The position numbers and the translations under genes are program-made. Shown in pieces: positions 33,238 to 41,600 of a stretch of 64,000 nt of DNA. A model generated the notes under the pieces. It had not been told where the DNA came from and made no database searches. It saw nothing but the letters and a program-made list of their open reading frames with translations. This stretch comes from Flavobacteriales bacterium (GTDB taxonomy: Bacteria > Bacteroidota > Bacteroidia > Flavobacteriales_F > PHOS-HE28): assembly GCA_016715895.1 (NCBI GenBank), contig JADJXH010000003.1, forward strand, positions 124,001 through 188,000. The letters run 5' to 3'. Every line of letters starts with the position of its first letter. Position 1 is the stretch's first letter.

Positions 33238-33675
33238 ATGCCGACCCCTCGCTCCCCGTTCACCTCCTGCCTGTTCTTCACCTCCGCCGCGTTGGCCCGC
33301 ACCTTGGACCGCTCCGCGCGCGAACACTTCGGCGCTGTGGAGCTCAGTCCGACCCAAGGGTTCATCCTGATCGGCGTACGCTCCGCGCCGGGGATCTCCG
33401 TCAGCGACCTCGCCGTCCTGCTCGTCCTGGATCAGTCCACCGTGACCAAGACCCTCGACAAGATGGTCTCCAAGGGCCTCGTTCAACGCGAGGTCTTTGG
33501 TCGCACGGTGCGGGTCTTCCTCACTGGTCGTGGCGAGCGTCTTGAGGCGGATGCCAAGGCCGCGTGGAAGAAGGTGCAGCTGGCCTACCAGGCGCTCGTG
33601 GGGGAGGGGGAGGTGAAGCACCTGTGCACCATCATCAACCAAGCCCAGGTGAAACTGTCGGAGGTCGAAGCGTAG
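33238..33675 (+). CDS. MarR-family transcriptional regulator
   Basis: This 145-aa protein starts at ATG 33238 (MPTPRSPFTSCLFFTSAALA). The winged helix-turn-helix is clear: LSPTQGFILIGVRSAPGISV, then the recognition helix LDQSTVTKTLDKMVSKGLVQRE, and the wing FGRTVRVFLTGRGERL. N- and C-terminal helices would form the dimer. MarR dimers bind short palindromes, often as autorepressors. Four copies of a 16-bp palindrome lie upstream, one against the promoter, and are its probable sites. A Cys at residue 11 and one near the C-terminus could sense oxidants, but this is speculative. No obvious efflux or detoxification target gene is adjacent. Confidence 0.9.
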   Translation: MPTPRSPFTSCLFFTSAALARTLDRSAREHFGAVELSPTQGFILIGVRSAPGISVSDLAVLLVLDQSTVTKTLDKMVSKGLVQREVFGRTVRVFLTGRGERLEADAKAAWKKVQLAYQALVGEGEVKHLCTIINQAQVKLSEVEA

Positions 33676-33724
33676 TGAATTCCGTGCGGTCGTATTAGGG
33701 GTCGGTCGGACGGCCCGGTCCGGT

Positions 33725-34570
33725 TCATCGGGCCTCTTCCTGGAACCGCCCCACAAGCTTCACCACCTCGAGGGCTTCCCGCACATCGTGCACGCGCAGG
33801 ATGGCCGCTCCGCCGAGCAGGGCGAGGGTGTTCAGCGCGGTGGTGCCGTTCCGGGCGTCGGCGGCGGAGGTGCCCAACACCTCGTTGATCATGCGCTTGC
33901 GCGAAACGCCCACCAGAACGGGTGCACCCAGCGCCGCGAGCCGAGGCAGTTCGCGGAGCAGCGTGTAGTTGTGGTCGGTCGTTTTGCCGAAGCCGAACCC
34001 GGGATCGATCACCACATCGGGGATGCGGGCCTCCCTGCAGGCCGTGAGCCGACCGCTCAGGAAGCGCGTCACTTCCCCGGCCACGTCCGCGTAGGTGGGT
34101 TCGACCTGCATCGTGGCCGGTGTGCCCTGCATGTGCATCGCCACATAGGGCACGTGGAGGTCGGCCACGGTGGACAGCATCGCGGGGTCGAGCGTTCCAC
34201 CGCTGATGTCGTTCACCAGGCAGGCCCCGGCATGGACGGCGGCCTCGGCCACCTCGGCCCGCCAGGTGTCCACGCTCAGCAGGGCTTCCGGGAACCGCTT
34301 GCGCACGGCTTCGATCACCGGCAGGACGCGACGCATCTCCTCGTCCAACGGAAGAAGGCTGCTTCCCGGCCTCGAACTGGCCCCGCCGATGTCCAGGATG
34401 GAGGCGCCCTCCTTCAGCATCCGTTCGGCGAGGTGCAGGGCCGACCCCCGATCCACCCGGCTGCCTGTGTGGAACGAATCGGGTGTCGCGTTCAGAATGC
34501 CCATGACGCAGGGCGAGGGCAGGTGCATCAGCTGCCCGCGAACGCGCCAGCGGATGGGGGGCGGGATCAT
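33725..34570 (-). CDS. folP: Dihydropteroate synthase
   Basis: This 281-aa enzyme starts at ATG 34570 (MIPPPIRWRVRGQLMHLPSP). It condenses 6-hydroxymethyl-dihydropterin pyrophosphate with p-aminobenzoate in folate synthesis. Family motifs are in order: MGILNATPDSFHTGSR (pterin and diphosphate loop 1), ILDIGGASSRPGS (loop 2), LLSVDTWRAEVA, VNDISGG, MHMQGTPATMQ, VIDPGFGFGKTTDHN and VGVSRKRMI (Lys and Arg of the active site). Length is normal. It is divergent from the TPR gene at 34613 with 42 bp between starts. The adjacency to DUF1599/DoxX/tpiA is a familiar Bacteroidota arrangement. Confidence 0.95.
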   Translation of the reverse strand: MIPPPIRWRVRGQLMHLPSPCVMGILNATPDSFHTGSRVDRGSALHLAERMLKEGASILDIGGASSRPGSSLLPLDEEMRRVLPVIEAVRKRFPEALLSVDTWRAEVAEAAVHAGACLVNDISGGTLDPAMLSTVADLHVPYVAMHMQGTPATMQVEPTYADVAGEVTRFLSGRLTACREARIPDVVIDPGFGFGKTTDHNYTLLRELPRLAALGAPVLVGVSRKRMINEVLGTSAADARNGTTALNTLALLGGAAILRVHDVREALEVVKLVGRFQEEAR

Positions 34571-34612
34571 GCGGCGAAGATCGGTCGGCCGGGGATCCGC
34601 GACCTTCGCGGC

Positions 34613-35875
34613 ATGGTGCTTCCACGTGGGCCGCTCCTTGCCGTCCTGCTCTCGGCCTCCGGCCCGCTGATCGCCCAACAGGACAGCCTGCTCCGGATCT
34701 GGAGGGATGAGGCCCGTCCGGACACGGTGCGCATGCACGCCGCCGGTGAAGCGCTCCGCACCTTGATCTACCAGGACCCGGACAGCGCATTGCGCCTGTC
34801 CATGGATCTGCACGAGACCGCCACGCGCGCCGGTGATCGCGGACGCCAGGCGTTCGCGCTCAACTTCAAGGGCATGGCCTACGTGCTGATGGGCAACTTC
34901 TACCCTGCGGTGGTGGCCTATCGCGAGATGCTGGCGCTGTATGAGCAACTGGACGATCGACGTGGCGTGGCCGGAGCGCACAGCAACCTCGGTGCGGTGT
35001 TCCATCAACAGGGTGATCTGGTCCGCGCCCTGGGGCACTACGAACAGTGTGTGCCGGTCTTCGAGGCGTTAGGCGATGCACGCGGAAAGGCCATCACGGC
35101 GAGCAACCTCAGTGGCATCCATCGCGAAATGGGCGATACGGCCTCGGCGCGTCGGTTGCTCGAACAGGTGCTGAGGTCGGCGGAGGCCGCGGAGGAACGC
35201 TCCGGCATGGCCGGTGCCTATGGCAACCTCGGCCTTCTTGCCCAGGACCGGGGCGACCTTCGGGGCGCGCTCGCGCTCTATTCCCTGAGCCTGCGATACC
35301 GGGTGTTGATGAACGATCGCGCGGGCAAGGCGCTGATGCAGCACGACATCGGTGAGGTCCATCGGCTCCTTGGGCGGATGGATAGCGCGTCCCACTGGAT
35401 ATCGGCCAGCATCAGTTTGCGCGATTCGCTGGGCGACGAGCCGGGATTGGCCCAGGCCTTGGTCAGTCTGGGCTTGCTCGCCTTGGAGCAGGGTCGTCCG
35501 AAGGAGGCCATTGACCACTGCACCAGGGCGGCGATGTCCGCGGCGGACCTGCAATTGCGTACGGTGGAGGAGAAGGCGTGCGCGTGCCTGGTGAAGGCCT
35601 GTGAACGGACCGGCGATCGCGACTGCGTCGATCGCAACGTCGCGCGAAGGGCCGTCCTCAACGACAGCCTTCAGCGCCAGGAGGCGCGGGCGATCCTCGC
35701 CCGCGTCGAGTTCCGAAAGAGCATGGTGGCGGACAGCGTGCAACGCGCGCTCGCCGCGTCCGGCGACCCGGGAACGGGCACGGGCTCCAGGGACCGCTGG
35801 CTTTGGCTTGCCGCCGGGCTTGGCGCGGTCGGCCTGGGCATCTGGTGGTGGCGCAGGCGCTCCGCACAGGCCTGA
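34613..35875 (+). CDS. TPR protein with C-terminal membrane anchor
   Basis: This 420-aa protein starts at ATG 34613 with a signal peptide (LLAVLLSASGPLIAQQ). Residues about 60-330 are TPR pairs: YREMLALYEQLDDRRGVAGA, HSNLGAVFHQQGDLVRALGH, YGNLGLLAQDRGDLRGALAL and LVSLGLLALEQGRPKEAIDH. A short helical linker precedes a membrane helix near the end (WLWLAAGLGAVGLGIWWW) followed by RRRSAQA. This layout recalls the sensor part of Bacteroidota TPR histidine kinases or regulators, but there is no kinase or HTH domain. It probably offers a periplasmic protein-binding scaffold. Confidence 0.75.
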   Translation: MVLPRGPLLAVLLSASGPLIAQQDSLLRIWRDEARPDTVRMHAAGEALRTLIYQDPDSALRLSMDLHETATRAGDRGRQAFALNFKGMAYVLMGNFYPAVVAYREMLALYEQLDDRRGVAGAHSNLGAVFHQQGDLVRALGHYEQCVPVFEALGDARGKAITASNLSGIHREMGDTASARRLLEQVLRSAEAAEERSGMAGAYGNLGLLAQDRGDLRGALALYSLSLRYRVLMNDRAGKALMQHDIGEVHRLLGRMDSASHWISASISLRDSLGDEPGLAQALVSLGLLALEQGRPKEAIDHCTRAAMSAADLQLRTVEEKACACLVKACERTGDRDCVDRNVARRAVLNDSLQRQEARAILARVEFRKSMVADSVQRALAASGDPGTGTGSRDRWLWLAAGLGAVGLGIWWWRRRSAQA

Positions 35876-35883
35876 TACCTTCG
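35876..35883 (+). promoter_or_regulatory. TACCTTCG promoter box
   Basis: A TAnnTTCG element, overlapping the end of the TPR gene's stop region, 7 nt before the ATG at 35891. Confidence 0.5.
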
Positions 35884-35890
35884 CCGCCGC

Positions 35891-36433
35891 ATGGAACGCA
35901 CCCTGTCCCAGTACGATGCCGTCATCGGCGAGTGCATGGCCCTGTTCACCCGAAAGGCGCAGGACTATGGCACGGCCTGGCGGGTGCTCCGCGTCCCCTC
36001 CCTCACCGACCAGATCATGATCAAGGCGCAACGCATCCGCACCTTGCAGACGGTGGGGGAGAGCAAGGTGGGGGAAGGCGTGCGACCGGAGCTCATCGGC
36101 ATCATCAACTACGCGGCCATGGCCTTGGTGCAGTTGGAACATGGCGTGGTGGATGTGCCGGACCTGGATGCGGCCACGGCCACGGCCCGTGTGCAGGCTG
36201 CCATCCAGCAGGCGCGCGACCTCATGCAACGCAAGAACCACGACTACGGCGAGGCCTGGCGGAGCATGCGCGTCAGTTCGCTGGTGGACCTCATCCTGAT
36301 GAAGCTCTTGCGCATCAAGCAGATCGAGGACAACGCCGGGGCCACCCTCGTCAGCGAAGGCATCGATGCCAACTTCCTGGACATCATCAACTACGGCGTC
36401 TTCGCGATGATCCGCCTCGATGAGGGGGCTTGA
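35891..36433 (+). CDS. DUF1599 domain protein
   Basis: This 180-aa product starts at ATG 35891 (MERTLSQYDAVIGECMALFT). It contains two copies of one motif: AQDYGTAWRVLRVPSLTDQI at about residues 24-43 and NHDYGEAWRSMRVSSLVDLI at about 116-135. Each is followed by a KxxRI helix and a GIINYAAMALVQL-type segment. This internal duplication is the hallmark of DUF1599, a widespread Bacteroidota family whose function is unknown. It precedes the DoxX gene and, further on, tpiA, an order often seen in the phylum. Confidence 0.88.
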   Translation: MERTLSQYDAVIGECMALFTRKAQDYGTAWRVLRVPSLTDQIMIKAQRIRTLQTVGESKVGEGVRPELIGIINYAAMALVQLEHGVVDVPDLDAATATARVQAAIQQARDLMQRKNHDYGEAWRSMRVSSLVDLILMKLLRIKQIEDNAGATLVSEGIDANFLDIINYGVFAMIRLDEGA

Positions 36434-36532
36434 CCCCGTGGTCCGTTAACGAAGTGTGAACGTCCCGGTCACGGACCGCACCCCCACTAACTTGCGCCCC
36501 GCCACCGCCCCATGCGGAGCAGCTCGGTGACC

Positions 36533-37876
36533 ATGCGCATCCTGATCCTCCTCTGCCGCATCCTTGTCGGCGCCACATTCATCGTCTCCGGCCTGGTGAA
36601 GGCCAACGACCCGCTCGGCTTCAGCTACAAGCTGCAGGAGTATTTCGCCGAGAGCGCGCTCAACATGCCCTGGCTGGAGCCGTGGGCCCTCGCGCTGGCG
36701 ATCCTGGCCTGCCTGGGCGAGATCGTGCTGGGCTTTGCAGTGCTGGTGGGGGGGCGCATGAAGCTGGCCACCTGGGCCCTCGTGCTGCTCACGCTCTTCT
36801 TCGGCTGGCTCACAGCCTACACCGCCACCTGCGACCCCAACGGCACCTACACCGTGCTCGTGAACGGGGTGTCCGAAGAGCGCGGCGTCACCTGCGTCAC
36901 CGATTGCGGGTGCTTCGGGGATGCGATGAAAGGCTCCATCGGCCGGAGCCTCACCCCGTGGGAGAGCTTCACCAAGGATGTGATCCTGTTGGTCCTCGTA
37001 CTGCCCATCTTCTTCGCCGCGGTCCGCCGTCCGGGCATCCCCTTCAACTCGGCCGCCGATGACAAGGTGTTGCTGCCCGGTGGGCTCATCGGCGTGGCCG
37101 TCTGGAGCTGGGTCTTCGGATCCTTCTTCTACCTCGCGTTCACCATCGTGGGCCTTCTGGGGTATCTGATGGTGAAGCGGTACACGCAGGGTGCGCGCGC
37201 CGAATGGACCACGGCCGGGTGGGTCTCCATGCTGGGTGCGGTCTTCATCTGGTGGTGCTATGCGCACCTCCCGTGGATCGACTACCGCCCTTACGCCACG
37301 GGGAAGAGCATCAGCGAACAGAAGACGATGGGCCAGGCGCCCGAGCAGGTCATCTACATGACCTATCGCAACCAGGCGACAGGCGAGAGCAAGGAGTTCG
37401 ACACGCGCGGCGCCTATCCCTGGGACGACAGCACCTGGGTGTACGTCGACCGGCGGGTGGAGGTGCTGAAGGCCGGAGTGGAGAGCCCCGTGCAGGATTT
37501 CGGGCTCACCGACCGCGATGGCAACGACATCACCGCGGACGTGCTCGGTGACCCGACGCCCGTGCTGCTGGTGATGATCTACAACGTGGAGAAGGCGGAC
37601 CCCGGCTGCATGCCTGAGATCAACAGCCTCGCCCAGGCGGCCTTCAACGCCGGCTGGTATGTCTATGGCGTGTCCGCAAGTCCGTTCGAGCGGATCGAGG
37701 ACTTCCGCCACACCCATCAGACGCCGTTCGACTTCCTGCAGTGCGACGAGAAGACCGTGAAGACGGTCGTTCGCAGCAATCCCGGTGTCGTGCTGCTCCA
37801 GCAGGGCACCGTGCGCGGGCAGTGGTCCTGTCGCGACACGCCCAGCCTGGAGGAGGCGAAGGCGCAGCTGCCCTGA
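36533..37876 (+). CDS. BT_3928-type DoxX membrane protein with thioredoxin-like C-terminus
   Basis: Start ATG 36533 (MRILILLCRILVGATFIVSG) gives 447 aa; an in-frame ATG at 36512 would add seven residues. A TAACTTGC box lies at 36488-36495. The N-terminal half has DoxX/MauE-like helices with FIVSGLVKANDPLGFSYKLQ and the TDCGCFGDAM motif typical of MauE relatives that move reducing equivalents. Further helices follow to about residue 265. The soluble C-terminal part, about 320-440, has a thioredoxin-like outline (PVLLVMIYNVEKADPGCMPE, GWYVYGVSA, FLQCDE) but no CxxC pair. A role in envelope redox is inferred from the family. Confidence 0.82.
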   Translation: MRILILLCRILVGATFIVSGLVKANDPLGFSYKLQEYFAESALNMPWLEPWALALAILACLGEIVLGFAVLVGGRMKLATWALVLLTLFFGWLTAYTATCDPNGTYTVLVNGVSEERGVTCVTDCGCFGDAMKGSIGRSLTPWESFTKDVILLVLVLPIFFAAVRRPGIPFNSAADDKVLLPGGLIGVAVWSWVFGSFFYLAFTIVGLLGYLMVKRYTQGARAEWTTAGWVSMLGAVFIWWCYAHLPWIDYRPYATGKSISEQKTMGQAPEQVIYMTYRNQATGESKEFDTRGAYPWDDSTWVYVDRRVEVLKAGVESPVQDFGLTDRDGNDITADVLGDPTPVLLVMIYNVEKADPGCMPEINSLAQAAFNAGWYVYGVSASPFERIEDFRHTHQTPFDFLQCDEKTVKTVVRSNPGVVLLQQGTVRGQWSCRDTPSLEEAKAQLP

Positions 37877-37880
37877 TCGA

Positions 37881-39371
37881 TCAGGGGCGGAATCGCTGCT
37901 GCACAAGGTCCGCGGTGATCCGCGCGCTGAACAGGCAGAGCGGGATGCTGGCGCCCGGATGCGCACTGCCCCCGCAGAAGAAGAGGTTCGCGATGCGGCG
38001 GGTGAAGTTCGGATGGCGCAGCAGGGTCGCGAGGATGCCGTTCACGCTGTTCCCGTAGATCGCCCCCTGCGGGCTGTCGGTCAGGGCCTCGATCGTGCGG
38101 GGGTCGGTCACGGCCTCACAGGTGATCGCCGAGGCGATGTCCGTGCCGAGCATGCGCGACAGCTTGGCCTGCACGTTCTCCCTCGTGCGCCCCACCAGGG
38201 TGTCCCAATCCTGTCCGCTGTTGTTGGGCGCGCTCACCATCGTGAACCAGTTCTCATGCCCGGCCGGAGCGTCCTGCGGGTTCAGCTTGCTGCTGATGTG
38301 GACGTACACGGACGGGTCGTCGTGCATGGTCCGGTCGCGGAAGATGCGGTCGTACTCCTGGCGGGCATCCCCGCTCATGAACATGTTGTGCGGCCCGAGC
38401 GTCGCATGGCTGCGGCCCATGCCCCAGTGGAACACGATGACCGAGCTCGAGCGCGGCTGGGCGAGAGATGTACGCGGCGCCCGCTGGTCCTTCAGCAGCG
38501 TTCTCCAGGTCCGCAGTACATCGGCATTGCTCACCACCGCATCGTAGCGCTCCATGACGCCGTTGACCTCCACGCCACAGGCGCGTCCGCCCTCCACCAC
38601 GATGCGCTCCACCGGCGTGTCGAAGTGGAAACGCACACCCTGCCGGCGGGCGAGGCCTTCCAGCGCCCGGGCCACCGCGTACATGCCGCCCTCCGCATGG
38701 AAGGAGCCCAGGGCCAGCTCGAAGTAGGAGATGAGGTTGAGGGTCGCAGGCGCCTGGTAGGGGTTGGCCCCGTTGTAGCTGGCGAACTGGTTGAGGATGG
38801 CGGCCGCCTTCGGGGCGCGCAGCAGCGCGGCGTTGCTCCGGGCCATGCTGGTGAGCGGCTCGATGCGCCCGAACCGCAGCAGGCCGGAGAGCGTGGACGC
38901 GTTCAGGTAGTTACCCGGCACGTGCAGCGACCGCTCCAGAAAGACCTTCTGCGTGATCTCCAGCTTCTCCTGCGAGCGATCGAGAAAGCGGATCATCCGA
39001 TCGCGCTCGGTCCCGGTGTGGGCGGCGAACTCATCGGCCAGGGCGTTCCGATCGGCCCAGGTGCGCACCACGGTGCCGTCCTCGAAGTGGTAGTGGAAGC
39101 CGGGGTCGAGGCGCTGGTAGCGCCAGTGTTCCCGGGGATCTTCGCCACACAGGGTGAAGAGCGCGTCGATGTGGTGTGGTACGGTGAGCACCGTGGGCCC
39201 GCGGTCGAACCGGTGGCCGTCCAGACGGAGCTCGCCCATCTTGCCGCCGGCCATCGGGCCGCGTTCAAGCACAGTGACCTTCCATCCCGCATGGGCCAGG
39301 CGGATGGCGACGGCCAGGCCGGCAACACCGGCGCCGATCACGGCGCAGCGGCGGTCGGTCGATGGGGGCAT
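37881..39371 (-). CDS. crtD: CrtD-type carotenoid desaturase
   Basis: This 496-aa protein starts at ATG 39371. The FAD-binding motif is CAVIGAGVAGLAVAIRLAHA with the acidic end VLERG, and the family's GGKMGELRLDGHRFDRGPT follows. ANPYQAPATLNLISYFE, EGGMYAVARALEGLA, ENWFTMVSAPNNSGQDWD and the C-terminal FFCGGSAHPGASIPLCLFSA agree better with the CrtD branch (hydroxyneurosporene or carotenoid 3,4-desaturase) than with phytoene desaturase CrtI. It would insert a double bond into an acyclic carotenoid end group. It is divergent from the hydroxylase gene at 39431, which supports a carotenoid role. Its substrate cannot be proved here. Confidence 0.85.
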   Translation of the reverse strand: MPPSTDRRCAVIGAGVAGLAVAIRLAHAGWKVTVLERGPMAGGKMGELRLDGHRFDRGPTVLTVPHHIDALFTLCGEDPREHWRYQRLDPGFHYHFEDGTVVRTWADRNALADEFAAHTGTERDRMIRFLDRSQEKLEITQKVFLERSLHVPGNYLNASTLSGLLRFGRIEPLTSMARSNAALLRAPKAAAILNQFASYNGANPYQAPATLNLISYFELALGSFHAEGGMYAVARALEGLARRQGVRFHFDTPVERIVVEGGRACGVEVNGVMERYDAVVSNADVLRTWRTLLKDQRAPRTSLAQPRSSSVIVFHWGMGRSHATLGPHNMFMSGDARQEYDRIFRDRTMHDDPSVYVHISSKLNPQDAPAGHENWFTMVSAPNNSGQDWDTLVGRTRENVQAKLSRMLGTDIASAITCEAVTDPRTIEALTDSPQGAIYGNSVNGILATLLRHPNFTRRIANLFFCGGSAHPGASIPLCLFSARITADLVQQRFRP

Positions 39372-39430
39372 GGGGGCGGAGCGGGGCCGAAGTTCGGGAT
39401 CGCGGGCCGCCGTCGCACCTTTGTGCCGGC

Positions 39431-39889
39431 ATGATGGTCCTGTTCCACATCGGGTGCGTCCTCGGCGCCTTCCTGGCCATGGAGGGGGTGGCCTGGGCCG
39501 CCCACAAGTACATCATGCACGGCATCGGCTGGGGCCTGCACCGCGACCATCACCAGCCGGATCCGGGCCACCGGTTCCAACGCAACGACTGGTTCGCCCT
39601 GATCTTCGCCATCCCGAGCTGGCTGTTCATGCAGACCGGTGTGATGGGCGGCTGCGACTGGCGGCTCTATGTGGGCATCGGCATCCTCCTCTATGGCATC
39701 GCCTACGTGTACGTGCACGAGGTGGTGATCCACAACCGGCCGGGTCGGCGCCGCAAGATCCAGAACCGCTACCTGCAAGGCCTGGCAAGGGCGCATTTCG
39801 CCCATCACCGGCGTGAGGGCCCCGAGGACGGGGAGTGCTTCGGCATGCTGCTGGTCCCCCTGAAGTACTTCCGCCGGCCGAAGGGTTGA
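39431..39889 (+). CDS. crtZ: Beta-carotene hydroxylase (CrtZ-like)
   Basis: This 152-aa membrane protein starts at ATG 39431 (a second ATG follows directly). The diiron histidine motifs are present: HKYIMHG, HRDHH, HEVVIHNR and AHFAHHRR. There are four hydrophobic helices. The family hydroxylates beta-ionone rings at C3/C3', giving zeaxanthin-type pigments. Next to a CrtD-like gene the product may be a monocyclic hydroxylated xanthophyll such as those of the saproxanthin or flexixanthin series. That is inference, because cyclase and hydratase genes are not in view. A CACCTTTG box lies at 39416-39423. Confidence 0.88.
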   Translation: MMVLFHIGCVLGAFLAMEGVAWAAHKYIMHGIGWGLHRDHHQPDPGHRFQRNDWFALIFAIPSWLFMQTGVMGGCDWRLYVGIGILLYGIAYVYVHEVVIHNRPGRRRKIQNRYLQGLARAHFAHHRREGPEDGECFGMLLVPLKYFRRPKG

Positions 39890-39990
39890 TCCCAGGGGGC
39901 TGTTGATATCGCAGGCCACGGGTGGGGCGACCCGCCGGACCGCGCGCCCATCTTTGTCCGACCACCTGCGAAACGGGGTGGTATGTCCGT

Positions 39991-40757
<767 letters not shown>

Positions 40758-40761
<4 letters not shown>

Positions 40762-41600
40762 CCCCCATGCCCTGGACGGAGATCGACCTGCTCATCCGAC
40801 CGCTGGACCCCTGGCGGGACCTGCTGATGGTGGAACTGGCGGAACTGGGTTTCGACAGCTTCGAGGAGACCCCGCAGGGGGTGAAGGCGGCGATCCGTTC
40901 CGAGCGCTACGACCGGCGGGGGGTGGAGCAGGTCCTTGCCCCGCACCGGGCCCATGTACAGGTGAGCCTGGAGGAGCGTGAGGTCCCCGACACGAACTGG
41001 AACGCCGTGTGGGAGGCCGGGTTCGAACCGGTGCGCGTGGGGAAGGAGGTGCTCATCCGCGCCGCCTTCCATCCCGCCGACCCCGGCTTCGGCACGAAGA
41101 TCGTCATCACCCCGCGCATGGCTTTCGGCACGGGGCATCACGCCACCACGAGGTTGATGGTCGAGGCCATGCTGGCGATGGACCTCGCGGGCAAGGCCGT
41201 GTGCGACATGGGCTGCGGTACCGGCGTGCTGGCCATCCTCGCCGCCCGGCGTGGGGCCGCGGAGCTGCTGGCGGTGGACAACGACCCGCAGGCCGTGGAC
41301 AATGCCCGCGAGAACCTCGACGCCAACGGCTGCGGGACATGGCCGGTGAAGCGCGGTGACGTCAACGACCTGGAGCCCGACCGCTGGGACCTGATCCTGG
41401 CCAACATCGAGCGCATCACGCTGCTTCGCGGCATGCCTGCGCTGGCCAAGGCCTTGCGGCCGGGAGGCACCCTCCTGCTCAGCGGCTTCCTGGCCCCGGA
41501 CACGGACGCGCTGCGCGCTGCGGCGCGCCTGGCCGGGCTGCGCGATGGCGACGCCGCGCAGCACGGAGAATGGACCCTGCTCGCCTGCCACCGACCATGA
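40758..41600 (+). CDS. prmA: Ribosomal protein L11 methyltransferase
   Basis: This 280-aa product starts at ATG 40758, overlapping tpiA; MTPMPW offers a second ATG at 40767. The N-terminal substrate-recognition domain (about 1-100) leads to the SAM-binding core: VITPRMAFGTGHHATTRLM, VCDMGCGTGVLAILAARRG, LLAVDNDPQAVDNARENLD and LILANIERITLL. PrmA trimethylates ribosomal protein L11. The following gene starts within its stop codon (ATGA, 41597-41600). In many Bacteroidota prmA is followed by clpS; here three envelope genes come between. Confidence 0.94.

Noticed and set aside
32848..33756. 302-codon minus-strand frame over the operator region and marR
   Set aside because: Antisense to the MarR gene; translates the operators as repeated HVWPYI-type strings.
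39959..39990. Attenuator hairpin before tpiA
   Set aside because: The CCACC/GGTGG stem is short and has no T tract; probably chance in GC-rich DNA.
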